A stretch of DNA of 21,446 nt from contig JAUCBJ010000572.1 in assembly GCA_032718475.1 (NCBI GenBank), forward strand, positions 1 to 21,446, in the 5' to 3' direction. The translations under genes were made by a program, and so were the position numbers. The notes beneath the pieces were generated by a model, which made no database searches, was not told where the DNA came from, and saw nothing but the letters and a program-made list of their open reading frames with translations. This DNA is from Nemertoderma westbladi. Taxonomy: Eukaryota > Xenacoelomorpha > Nemertodermatida > Nemertodermatidae. This document shows, one piece after another, positions 1-15,126 of this stretch (position 1 is its first letter; every line of letters starts with the position of its first letter).

Positions 1-517
1 AAATATATTATAACCTCGTCCGTTGTTTACTTTACATTACATTAGATTACAAGTAAAATAAAGTGAACATTCCATTGATACCTCGACCGTTTGGTAGGCA
101 ATATGAGTTAATAGTAATTGAGCTGCTGTTTGTATGTCGTGATCTAGTGGGCCTGTAATGTTAGTTGGAAAAATGTCGATGTCATATCAATAACAGATAA
201 TCAGCAAACATTTATGTTATAAACAATAATTAATGTTATTGTGTAAATAATATTATATTTATTTTATTCTCAACCGGCTGGAAAAGATTGAGAAGCGGGT
301 AAACCATCTGGTTTAATTAGCCGATTGTATCTAATTAATGGCGGGGGGGGGGGGGGGGGGTGACGAAAATAACTTTAGTTTATTGTTTTGGTTAGAATAA
401 CGTGCCTCTGCTATTGGAAAGTACATTAAAAAGTATATAGGACAATCACCAAACTTACTTCATAAGAAAAATTACAAATCGAAATGATATATGGGCCTTC
501 TATCCCCAGAAACTGAT
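1..517. other. Gene-free AT-rich flank
   Basis: I see no convincing coding region, RNA gene or mobile-element protein here. The sequence is AT-rich with many stops in all frames. The only structured item is the G18 run at 343-360. The right edge matters: at 517/518 the sequence becomes nearly identical to 14432 onward. The hexamer satellite that precedes the second copy at that junction is absent here. Confidence 0.6.
343..360. repeat. Poly(G) tract, 18 bases
   Basis: An uninterrupted run of 18 G follows GGC and precedes TGACG. It could form G-quadruplex-type structures. Homopolymers of this length are also common sites of assembly or polishing error, so the exact length should not be trusted. 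Confidence 0.95.
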
Positions 518-949
518 AGTAAATGTGGCCGTACGGAGTTACGTAATCACAACGCGATCTGGTCGTAATGCCATTTTATATAAAATCACATTAACGAGTA
601 ACTTCCCATAAGAGTTATAAATAGTTTTTTACATATTAATAATCCTGAATTACGTAGCTTTCTTTTAAGCTATCAAACATAAATTTTCGCTTAATAGAAC
701 GAAAGGTACACATGTTTTTATAGACAACAATAAGAATATTGTTCATCAAATTATTAATTTACAATTTTACAAAATAAATCAACTGGGATATGGAGGCGGC
801 CAACCAATGAGAACCCTTGAATTTCCCGATGTCAATGAATCTCTATGGGCCGGTTCATTGTGTTAGTAGGAGAGCAGCTATGGAGAGAATTCATCTTCGG
901 AATGAAAATAAACCTGGTTGAGTTGGACCGCACAGTTGAATTAATTACA
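518..949. repeat. Block X, left copy of a duplicated segment
   Basis: Positions 518-920 match 14432-14834 at a constant offset of 13914 with no indel and about four mismatches seen by eye (near 534, 547, 554 and 622). The match resumes at 921-949 with 15098-15126 after an insertion in the right copy. Near-identity without a long coding frame points to a recent duplication. The block has a strong NF-Y-type CCAAT site and a short open frame (near 830-919, ending at the TGA in GGT TGA) in which RRAAMERIHLRNENKPG can be read. I do not recognise that peptide. It might be a terminal exon following the AG at 865-866 or chance. Confidence 0.9.
800..812 (+). promoter_or_regulatory. NF-Y / CCAAT-box consensus site
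   Basis: CCAACCAATGAGA fits the extended NF-Y consensus (CYRRCCAATSRSM) at every position as I recall it. The same site is preserved in the right copy of block X at 14714-14726. Whether it is a working promoter element is inference; no TATA box or initiator was clear downstream. Confidence 0.4.
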
Positions 950-1078
950 TTCTAGTTCACTACATATACTTATATTTTGCATTGTGTTCTGGATTGCTTC
1001 TTTTAATAAAACTATTTAAAGTTGATAAGTTATTGCAGTTCCTTGTAATAAATGTTAAAATCAGTTCAACATTCAACT
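950..1078. other. Spacer Y between blocks X and Z
   Basis: This 129-bp AT-rich stretch separates X and Z on the left. It has no counterpart in the right copy, where X' ends at 15126 and Z' starts at 12989. It therefore marks where the permuted duplicate was opened. No gene is visible. Confidence 0.6.
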
Positions 1079-1547
1079 ATATCAGTTAATACAATATTAG
1101 TATTAGTATTTGTTTGTACTAATAAACGATCTATGTAAACTTATGGTTATTATTTTTATTTTTAGAACAGACTACGACATTTAGAAGCTCTAAACAATGC
1201 AGCTACTACCACAAACACTGCCAAGGGACGAGTTTCTACTCTATTGTTATGATCTTGGGACCGCAAATGAAAGTACTAAAACTGCCTGGGATTTTATTTA
1301 AACTGTTAAAGAGATTCGAATGACAATTATCATTAGTGCTGCTTATTAATTAATTGCTGATGTAACTTCGTATTTACCCGAACTGATATTATGTTATATA
1401 ACTTTATGTTTCATATATTTTGTTTATATCAGTTCTTGACATTACCAATAATTAATTATTAATTCTTATATAACTAATTTTTCAACTCATTTTTCAATTC
1501 ATGTCAAATACGTTATGTTTAAACCCCAAAATCTCCATAAGAACAAA
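1079..1547. repeat. Block Z, left copy of a duplicated segment
   Basis: This block matches 12989-13459. The first ~240 bp differ by very few bases, and the last ~230 bp carry more substitutions plus a net 2-bp indel. Its start coincides exactly with the end of the LINE fragment in the right copy. It includes a candidate 3' splice acceptor followed by short overlapping open frames (listed separately). On the left, about 140 bp of other sequence separates it from the hexamer array; on the right the array follows directly. Confidence 0.9.
1166..1301 (+). other. Possible small exon or ORF in block Z
   Basis: A T-rich tract ending in TTTTTAG at 1159-1165 resembles a splice acceptor. Two overlapping short frames follow. 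One runs from the acceptor to TGA at 1250-1252 (begins NRLRHLEALNNAATTTNTAK). The other starts at ATG 1197 and ends at TAA 1299-1301 (34 residues; contains PRDEFLLYCYDLGTANESTK). I recognise neither. In the right copy (13076-13211) I see one substitution over this stretch (A to C at 1194/13104, Asn to His in the first frame), so the stretch is better kept than the rest of the block. It may be a terminal exon of an unknown gene or part of a repeat. There is no direct evidence of expression. Confidence 0.25.
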
Positions 1548-1689
1548 ATATATGTAAAAACGGTCAAGGTATTTGGAATCTGCGGTTAATTAAACACTAG
1601 AAGAAGTCAAATTTCAAATTAGTAAATCAAACTAGTCAAATTTTCTCTAAGTGTTGCAGGAAAATATACCTTAAATCTCGCAAAATTTC

Positions 1690-6718
<5,029 letters not shown>

Positions 6719-8630
6719 AATCAATACCGATACCAATACCAATAACCAATACCAATAATCAATACCGATACCGATAACTGATACCAATAATCAATACCAA
6801 TAACCGATACCAATAATCAATATCGAAACCGATAACCAATACCAATACCAATACTGATACCGATAACCGATACCAATAATCAATACCAATACCGATTTCC
6901 AATACCAATAATCTATACCGAAACCAATAACCAATACTGATACCAATAATCAATACTGATAACAATAATAAATTCCAATACTAATAACCGATACCAATAA
7001 TCAATACCGATACTGATAACCGATGCCAATGACCAATATCGATACCAATATCAATAACGTTTTTAATATCTATACCAATATCAATAATCTTTTTAATATC
7101 GATACCAATATCAATAACCAATATCGATACCAATAACCAATATCAATAACCAATATCAATAACCAATATCAATAACCAATATCGATACCAATAACCAATA
7201 TCAATAACCACTAACCAATAACCAATAACCAATATCAATAACCAATATCAATAACCAATATCGATACCAATAACCAATATCAATAACCAATAACCAATAA
7301 CCAATATCAATAACCATTATCAATAACCAATATCGATACCAATAACCAATATCAATAACCAATAACCAATATCAATAACCAATATCGATACCAATAACCA
7401 ATATCAATAACCAATAACCAATATCAATAACCAATATCAATAACCAATATCGATACCAATAACCAATATCAATAACCAATATTCAATATCAATAACCAAT
7501 ATCAATAACCAATAACCAATATCAATAACCAATATCGATACCAATAACCAATATCAATAACCAATATCCAATAACCAATATCAATAACCAATATCAATAA
7601 CCAATATCGATACCAATAACCAATAACCAATATCAATAACCAATAACCAAGAACCTATAATCAATATCAATAACCAATATAAATAACCAATTTCGACACC
7701 AATAACCAATATCAATAACCAATATCCAATAACCAATATCAATAACCAATATCGATACCAATAACCAATATCAATAACCAATAACCAATATCAATAACCA
7801 ATATCAATAACCAATAGCAATAAACAATATCGATACCAATAACCAATATCAATAACCAATATCGATACCAATAACCAATATCAATAACCAATAACCAATA
7901 TCAATAACCAATATCGATACCAATAACCAATATCAATAACCACTAACCAATAACCAATATCAATAACCAATATCAATAACCAATATCGATACCAATAACC
8001 AATATCAATAACCAATAACCAATATCAATAACCAATATCAATAACCAATATCAATAACCAATATCAATAACCAATATCAATAACCAATATCGATTCCAAT
8101 ATCAATAACCAATATCAATAACCAATATCAATAACCAATATCAATAACCAATATCGATACCAATAACCAATATCAATAACCACTAACCAATAACCAATAA
8201 CCAATATCAATAACCAATATCGATACCAATAACCAACATCAATAACCAATAACCAATAACCAATATCAATAACCAATATCAATAACCAATATCGATACCA
8301 ATAACCAATATTAATAACCAATAACCAATATCAATAACCAATATCGATACCAATAACCAATATCAATAACCAATAACCAATATCAATAACCATTATCAAT
8401 AACCAATATCGATACCAATAACCAATATCAATAACCACTAACCAATAACCATTATCAATAACCAATATCGATACCAATAAACAATATCAATAACCAATAA
8501 CCAATATCAATAACCAATATCAATAACCAATATCGATTCCAATATCAATAACCAATATCGATGACAATTACAATAACCAATATGGATGCCAATATCAATA
8601 ATCAATGTCGATATCAATTTACCGATACCG
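6719..8630. repeat. Second satellite array built on CCAATA/ATACCR
   Basis: About 1.9 kb of units such as ATACCGATACCAATA near the left end grade into CCAATATCAATAA (13 bases) and CCAATAA (7 bases), with periodic CCAATATCGATACC. The plus strand is almost free of G. The left part is the hexamer array with GT changed to AT (GTACCGGTACCAGTA to ATACCGATACCAATA), and the change of family keeps the 6-base register. The array ends near 8630 in ACCGATACCGATACCAGTATC. Open frames here (for example 7581-7781 and 8115-8321 minus) are periodicity artefacts. Confidence 0.95.
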
Positions 8631-10094
8631 ATACCAGTATCATTTCACCAGCATTTTACATAATGATACCATGGCATTTAGCCGCAATGCATAGGCCTAT
8701 AACAAATACTTACCATACATAGCCTTGCTGCCCCCTTTGATCCATTGTATCAACTATGTTATTATAACTATAATTTCAAATAAGGTTATTCTTCATCGTT
8801 TTAATTAGTACTTAATATGAACAGAAAGATAAAATTACGCTTATTCTAATGAACTTAAAATCAACCAATTTCATCCACCTCAACCAAAGTTACAGGCCGA
8901 CAAAGTTTTCATTATTTTCAGAGAACACTAGTGGTTTCTAAGCCACGCTCAGTCATTAATCATGATGTCATTTTAGCCACGAAGAATTCTCATTCGTTCA
9001 AACGCTACCATTAGTTCAATGGTGGGGAGAAAGTTAGTATTTAAAATTCAAAATAAACATAGAAAACTTGATCCTCAAGAGTAGCTAAAAAAAAAAAGTT
9101 GTATGCAAAATTCAATCTAGTTCCCGAATCTCTCACTTTCCCGCCATCAAACCCTCAACTTTTCCAAATAATGTACAGGCGAAAATTCTGTCAAAAAGAC
9201 AAACCATTATTCCCCTTCACTTAATGTTAAATCTACAATGGTTGAAGCTATTTTCCCTTTGGCTCCACAGAAACAGCGAATCAGAAGCTTTGTTGACATC
9301 CAAACCAACTCATCTTGCTTAACCCGGCTTTTTCCAAAAAAATATCGCGTTTTAAGCTAGTTTTTATGTAAAAACTCCTATTATACTATCAAAAATTATA
9401 TTCAAAATATATACATCTTATGGAATGCAACATGACGAGTCTCCTGGTATATTTACTTTTTCAAGAGATACTTAAATAAGCCCAATCCAACGTCATGTTC
9501 CTGTGTTTTCACTCAACATATCCATTCAAGATGGCGTCCATTCAAGGCAATATCCAATCTACTTATGCTAATGAGTTCTTTACTATAGTCACTGCGTACA
9601 GGCGCATTGCATTGTTACCTTGCTAGCCATAGCCATCCATTATTATTACATTGACACAACGTTCTTTAATACAACCACAGAGTTCATAGAGAGTTCACAG
9701 ACAGTTGTTCGCGCATACCATCAGAATCAGGCCTACGCGACCGTAGCCTACTTGTTTCAGTTTACATTCAGTGGGCTTTATTTATACAAAGGCAACGGCC
9801 AGTGTCATTTCATTCAATAACAATACTTCTGTGTTACTTACCGTAGGTAGTTGTTACGTCGGATTACAATAATTAATTATTCGTTCGCAATCAAATATTA
9901 TATTAAAGTGTTTCGGGACGACGCCATCCTTTGTTATTGCAAGGACTATTAATTCATTCAAAGCAAAGGTAATTTATTTATTATAATCCCGTATATAATT
10001 ATTACGTAGCTAGAGACTACGTAGCATAAGAAGGCTAAACTTATTAATTAACTTATTATTTAAATTCATTTACTCAGGTTTACTCAATTATTTT
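8631..10094. other. Region without a recognisable gene
   Basis: This stretch of about 1.46 kb is not obviously repetitive and has no protein I recognise. Features seen are a short ORF with a good start context (9531-9626), an open frame at 9620-9820 without family resemblance, and a possible splice donor AAAG/GTAATT near 9966. The kinase exons that should precede 10095 (glycine-rich loop, VAIK lysine, HRD loop) were looked for and not found. The region may hold introns or 5' UTR of that gene, or unrelated sequence. Confidence 0.5.
9531..9626 (+). CDS. Short ORF with good start context, function unknown
   Basis: ATG at 9531 lies in CAAGATGG, a favourable animal start context (purine at -3, G at +4). 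The frame encodes 31 residues, beginning MASIQGNIQSTYANEF, and stops at TAG 9624-9626. I recognise no domain. It could be a upstream ORF, the first coding exon of something spliced, or chance in a stretch that is less AT-rich than its surroundings. Listed because the context is better than that of other short frames nearby. Confidence 0.2.
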   Translation: MASIQGNIQSTYANEFFTIVTAYRRIALLPC

Positions 10095-10241
10095 GGCGCT
10101 AATCTTCTGGTAGACTCGACTGGCCAGAAGCTGAAACTGTCTGACTTTGGTAGTACGGCAGCCCGTCTGCAGTCGCAACAAACGTTCGGTGGGGAATTCC
10201 AGGGTCAACTATTGGGCACCATCGCATTTATGGCTCCAGAA
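10095..10241 (+). CDS. MAP3K1: MAP3K1-like kinase exon, catalytic to activation loop (pseudogene fragment)
   Basis: The translation starts [19 protein letters not shown] and continues into [16 protein letters not shown]. This covers the ANLL end of the catalytic loop, the DFG magnesium-binding motif (10143-10151) and the APE end of the activation segment (10233-10241). The [16 protein letters not shown] signature is characteristic of MAP3K1/MEKK1, a MAP kinase kinase kinase that phosphorylates MKK4/MKK7 and related kinases. The exon ends in a perfect donor, GAA/GTAAGT. Upstream, where an acceptor AG is expected just before GC-GCT-AAT, the sequence reads ATTTTGG, so the AG appears to have become GG. 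The nearest AG is at 10076-10077 and would add LLNYF in place of the family's DIK. The N-lobe and the HRD motif are absent. I read this as a broken duplicate; a real exon with an unusual acceptor is the alternative. Confidence 0.85.
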
Positions 10242-10448
10242 GTAAGTTGTAGTGAATTCAGTAGTATTCGTAGATTTATTGAAGATTAGATTTTAATAAC
10301 AAATGTTATTAGAAAATTTGTTGGTAACATTTTAATATTAATAACTTTAATTTATCAAAATTATATTAAAGTCAATTTTATTTATTTATTTTTAATATTA
10401 TTATTATTATTAGGTAATGTAATAACTTATTCATCCTTTTTTTTGCAG
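10242..10448 (+). other. Intron between kinase exons, with an expected exon missing
   Basis: This 207-bp AT-rich interval starts GTAAGT and ends with a T-run and TTTTTTTTGCAG, so it has good splice borders. MAP3K1 proteins carry about 44 residues between MAPE and IA (activation segment end, the DVWSVGC motif, the PPW stretch). Nothing encoding them is here in any frame. The interval is probably two introns fused by loss of the exon between them, or the exon was lost in assembly. Confidence 0.7.
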
Positions 10449-10598
10449 ATCGCCAACTCTAAAAGCCACCCAGACATAGCAGATAGACTATCGGACAGTC
10501 TCAAGGACTTAATCCGCCAATGTTTGAGAATAAATCCAGCGGACAGACCGAAGGCAAGAAGAATCCTCTCTCATCCGGTATTCAGTTGCCAAGTTTAA
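10449..10598 (+). CDS. MAP3K1: MAP3K1-like last kinase exon with stop codon
   Basis: Following a strong acceptor (poly-T then GCAG), this exon encodes 49 residues and ends at TAA 10596-10598. It begins IANSKSHPDIADRLSDSLKD and ends in SHPVFSCQV. It matches the C-terminal kinase lobe of MAP3K1, including the conserved pattern of RQCLRINPADRP (subdomain XI arginine) and the HPVF near the C-terminus, and its length fits the family's usual end. Both exons here are phase 0 at their shared border, so splicing them together would stay in frame but give a kinase lacking subdomains from the P+1 loop to X, which could not fold normally. Two AATAAA signals follow. It sits between satellites and a dead LINE, consistent with a relic. 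Confidence 0.85.
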   Translation: MANSKSHPDIADRLSDSLKDLIRQCLRINPADRPKARRILSHPVFSCQV

Positions 10599-10722
10599 TC
10601 TGTGAGCGACACGTAACGACATTCCAACAACGTTTCTGCTGCGATATAAACCTTCACATTTACCTTTACTATCACCAATAATAATTGCTGCGACCATTTT
10701 GCATATTTGGCACTCGGATTTC

Positions 10723-10810
10723 AATAAAATGATATCGATGTTAACCGAGCCATTAGACAAGACAATGGATAGGTAATAACGCGGAACTGGTAAAGAAGAT
10801 GATTAATAAA
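10723..10810 (+). promoter_or_regulatory. Candidate poly(A) signals after the kinase exon
   Basis: AATAAA occurs at 10723-10728 and again at 10805-10810, 125 and 207 bases beyond the stop codon. In AT-rich DNA this hexamer is frequent by chance, so the assignment rests only on position. Confidence 0.3.
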
Positions 10811-11049
10811 GTTTCGGTTGTCAAGAAGAATCTTTGTTATAATAGATAAATCTTTACGAATCTAAAAATAATTCTACGGCTGTAACTAAACTATAATAAT
10901 AAATATTAAACTCTGATAATTTAATCGGTTTTTTTGTATTTTAACTCTAAATTATTTTAAATTAATAATTTTTTTACGTGTTTTGATGTTTCTGTATTTT
11001 TTTATTGTTGCATCGCTTTCAGACAGCCGCAACTCTACCTAGTAGGTAT

Positions 11050-11126
11050 AATAATTGCACGCAATTCCTTCAGCAATAATTGCACACCTTGCCTTCTGCA
11101 ATACAATTGCACGCCTTCACTGCAAA
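11050..11126. repeat. Three imperfect copies of an AATTGCAC-containing minisatellite
   Basis: Three units share the pattern AATTGCACRC...CCTTC...GCAA: around 11052-11078, 11079-11109 and 11110-11126. They lie immediately downstream (in LINE orientation) of where reverse transcriptase similarity stops at about 11140. They could be a degraded LINE tail or a pre-existing short tandem. Confidence 0.5.
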
Positions 11127-11130
11127 TAAA

Positions 11131-12988
11131 TCATATCAACAATATATCCAGCACAATTACAAATAGTAATGGTGCTAATGTGTCACCTTGCAGTACGCCA
11201 GCCAGGATTGAGAAAAACTCAGTTTCACCATCTGGTGAGAGTACCTGCGCTTCTGTGTCACAATATAGCAATCCAATGCCAGCAACAATTACTTCTGGTA
11301 TTCCATAAGCTCTTAGGATTTCAAGCATTTTTACCTCTATGGATGGAGTCGAATGCCTTCTTGAAGTCCACAAAAGTCATGACTGTGGGGAGATTCTTTG
11401 ACTTAATTCCTTCAATCAGTCTCCGTAGTGCAAGTATCTGAGCTATTGTTGATCTACTTGGTCGAAATCCGTTTTGGCTCTTACGCAGTAGTTTCTCTAT
11501 GTGAGGCCTAATCCTATATAGAATCATTTTATTGTATATTTGGGAAGCTACCACAAGCAGACAGATCCCACGATAATTTGTTGGTATGCCGAGGTCTCCT
11601 TTCTTGGGGAGAGGCTTTAGTTGACCTTTAGTCCAAATTGGTGGTGGCTTTTCCCCTTTTAACATCCGGTTGCAAACATTCAATAATGGTCTATTTAGCA
11701 CTCCGGTTTTCCATACCTCCGCTGGGATTTCATCTAATCCACTCGCTTTATTATTGGACATGCTTTTAATGCTTTTTTGGAGTTCGGCAGGTGTGAAGTC
11801 CCCTGTTTCTATAGGAAGTGTCTTGTCATATATTTTCCTTGTAGGGCTGACCTCGATGTTTGGTGGCTGCCCAAGCAAGTTGCTGAAGTGATTTTTCCAC
11901 TTCCCAACACGTTCTTCAGGACTATCGGCTTTGAGGCGCCCCTTTGCACAACTTTTACGACCAGATACCTCATTTACAGTTTGCCAGGTAAGTCTTGATT
12001 GTTGCTGTATGTGAGCAGTTGTAATTGCTTCAGTTTTATCCTGTATGTACTTTTCCTGGCTGATGTTGTAGGCCAATTTAAGATCGTCCTTAGCTTTCTC
12101 AACCTTGTTAATGTTTTCGGTTGGTGGTTGTTCGGTTTTAACTTTGTAGGCTATCTTAAGATCTTCTCTCTTACAAGTAACCTCAGAGTTTTGCCATGGC
12201 ACATACTGTTTTCGTTTAGGTTTCTGGGGGATATGCCTCTTAGCTGATTCCTTGTGGGCTGTTATTATATTCTGGTATATTGAATCGGTGGATTGGTCTT
12301 CATCCATTGACTGAAGTGCTTCAAAGCGGTTTTGAACTTCTACTGTATAAGCATCCTTTACAGCATTGTCAGTTCTGAGTTTCTCCCAGTCATAGTTGAT
12401 TTGCTTGCTTGTCCTGGGTTTGCTGGCTCTCAAACTGAGTCTGATCTCTGCAGTCACAATTCTGTGGTCCGAACCAATTAGGTTGAACGAGCTGTATGCC
12501 TCGCAGTTGATCATGCTATTTCTCCACTTTTTGTTTATAAGGATGTAATCCAGTTGTGCTTTGGTTCCATTAGGGTATTGAAAGGTCCATAGCTTCCCCT
12601 TACTCTTTTCGAATGTGTTGTTTGTTGGTATCAATTCACATTCTTTGATTAGGTCTAAGAGTAAGTACCCATTTCTGTTAGAACTGGTGTTATAGGTGTA
12701 ACCCTTGATGTCTTCTGGGCCAATTTGTGCATTCAGGTCACCAGCAATGACTTTAACATTGTGTTTCGGGATGTCCTTAATAAGTCCAGTCAGTTCTTCA
12801 TAAAACTTAACTGCTTGTTCTGGCTCTGATGCATTGGTTGGACTGTAGCAACATATAACTGTTGTCTTGGGATTCCCATCAAATGTTGCGATCATAACCC
12901 TGGAATTTATAGATTCGATGTTGTTTAGGGTCTTAAGTGCAAATGGGCTTAGCAGAATTCCTGCTCCACCAATTGAGTTACTCCACCA
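11131..12988 (-). mobile_element. Non-LTR retrotransposon (LINE) fragment, endonuclease plus partial reverse transcriptase
   Basis: Read on the minus strand, the frame is open from 12988 (WWSNSIGGAG...) to a frameshift at 11328-11332, then continues in another frame to TGA at 11131-11133. The first part is the C-terminal half of an apurinic-type endonuclease: GDLNAQIG and the catalytic GSDHRIV. Then come a linker and the reverse transcriptase: LPKKGDLGIPTNYRGICLL, NGFRPSRSTIAQI, motif A FVDFKKAFDS, and after the frameshift motif B AGVLQGDTLAP. The FADD/YADD catalytic motif and everything beyond are missing, as is the endonuclease N-terminus. The element is thus truncated at both ends and inactive. 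Forward-strand open frames inside (11169-12247) are shadows. Clade not assigned; an RTE/I/CR1-like non-LTR element is likely. Confidence 0.93.
11328..11332 (-). other. Single-base frameshift in the LINE reverse transcriptase
   Basis: Minus-strand frame 1 reads FDSIHRGKNA-stop; the expected family continuation (GK-MLEILRAYGIPE) lies in the next frame. One extra A in the AAAAA run (TTTTT on the plus strand) explains it. This is a decay mutation or a homopolymer sequencing error. Confidence 0.8.
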
Positions 12989-13459
12989 ATATCAGTTAAT
13001 ACAATATTAGTATTAGTATTTGTTTGTACTAATAAACGATCTATGTAAACTTATGGTTATTATTTTTATTTTTAGAACAGACTACGACATTTAGAAGCTC
13101 TACACAATGCAGCTACTACCACAAACACTGCCAAGGGACGAGTTTCTACTCTATTGTTATGATCTTGGGACCGCAAATGAAAGTACTAAAACTGCCTGGG
13201 ATTTTATTTAAACTGTTAAAGAGATTCGAATGACAATTATTATTAGTGCTGCTTAATAATTAACTGCTGATGTAACTTCGTATTTACCCGAACTGATATT
13301 ATGTTATATAACTGTATGTTTAAAATATTTTGTTTATATATCAGTTGTTGACATTACCAATAATTAATTATTAATTCTTATATAACTAATTTTTCAACTC
13401 ATTTTTCAATTTATGTCAAATACGTTGTGTTTAAACACCAATATCTCAATAAGAACAAA
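12989..13459. repeat. Block Z', right copy of the duplicated segment
   Basis: It aligns with 1079-1547 (offset 11910 at the start, 11912 at the end because of a 2-bp indel near 13335). It abuts the LINE fragment on its left without any spacer and runs straight into the hexamer array on its right. The possible small exon of the left copy is retained at 13076-13211. Confidence 0.92.
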
Positions 13460-14452
<993 letters not shown>

Positions 14453-14713
14453 TTACGTAATCAAAACGCGACCTGGTCGTAATGCCATTTTATATAAAAT
14501 CACATTAACGAGTAACTTCCCATAAGAGTTATAAAGAGTTTTTTACATATTAATAATCCTGAATTACGTAGCTTTCTTTTAAGCTATCAAACATAAATTT
14601 TCGCTTAATAGAACGAAAGGTACACATGTTTTTATAGACAACAATAAGAATATTGTTCATCAAATTATTAATTTACAATTTTACAAAATAAATCAACTGG
14701 GATATGGAGGCGG

Positions 14714-14726
14714 CCAACCAATGAGA
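14714..14726 (+). promoter_or_regulatory. NF-Y / CCAAT-box consensus site, right copy
   Basis: This is the same CCAACCAATGAGA as in the left block X, unchanged. Preservation may just reflect the recent duplication. Confidence 0.35.
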
Positions 14727-14834
14727 ACCCTTGAATTTCCCGATGTCAATGAATCTCTATGGGCCGGTTCATTGTGTTAGTAGGAGAGCAGCTATGGAGA
14801 GAATTCATCTTCGGAATGAAAATAAACCTGGTTG

Positions 14835-15085
14835 TTTCATGATTTTACCGTGCACTATTTTACTTAATTCAGTATTACGTATGCAAGTAGTTAGGCTCCT
14901 ATATCTTCTCGTATTGTAATGTTTTCACATATTTTGCAGTAATATTAATAATTTAGAATGTAATTTAAACTTTATGTATCTTACTGTGTAGTATTGGCTG
15001 ATGATGGTTTAATGTAATAAATCGAAACGTTCCGCTTAATTAATTATGGCATTCTTTTCATTCGCGCTAATTATTATAATTTTAC
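14835..15085 (+). mobile_element. 251-bp short insertion with 12-bp target-site duplication
   Basis: The left copy of block X gives the empty site. In the right copy TAAACCTGGTTG occurs at 14823-14834 and again at 15086-15097, with the element between. It has no coding capacity, no terminal inverted repeats that I can see and no poly(A) tail; it begins TTTCATGATTTTACC and ends ATAATTTTAC. A 12-bp duplication fits retroelement-type (LINE/SINE or Penelope-like) better than most cut-and-paste transposons. Its 3' half carries CTGATGA ... GAAAC around a small stem, a hammerhead-like arrangement known in Penelope-like elements and retrozymes. The exact class is uncertain. Confidence 0.85.
14998..15036 (+). 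ncRNA. Hammerhead-ribozyme-like core (degenerate or fortuitous)
   Basis: CTGATGA (14998-15004) is followed by one T, then GGTTTA (15006-15011), a loop ATGTAA and TAAATC (15018-15023), which pairs to form a stem II, then GAAAC (15024-15028). CG-TTC-CG could form a short stem III. Departures from the canonical fold are the extra T before stem II, no clear U at 16.1 or cleavage triplet after stem III, and no obvious stem I. It is best regarded as a decayed or coincidental hammerhead. Confidence 0.25.
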
Positions 15086-15126
15086 TAAACCTGGTTGAGT
15101 TGGACCGCACAGTTTAATTAATTACA

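Noticed and set aside
9620-9820. 66-residue forward open frame
   Set aside because: No family resemblance, no codon-bias signal, and no splice or promoter context that supports it over chance.
9481-9966. LTR of a retrotransposon
   Set aside because: The composition shift and the donor-like AAAG/GTAATT caught my eye, but no second copy, primer-binding site or TG...CA boundaries could be shown.
10509-10760. 83-residue minus-strand frame
   Set aside because: Overlaps the antisense of the MAP3K1-like last exon, whose homology is clear.
11169-12247. Several forward-strand open frames
   Set aside because: Antisense shadows of the minus-strand LINE protein; none has recognisable motifs.
14731-14919. 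62-residue forward frame spanning X' and the insertion
   Set aside because: In the left copy the same frame stops at TGA right after KPG; the extension in the right copy is created by the insertion.
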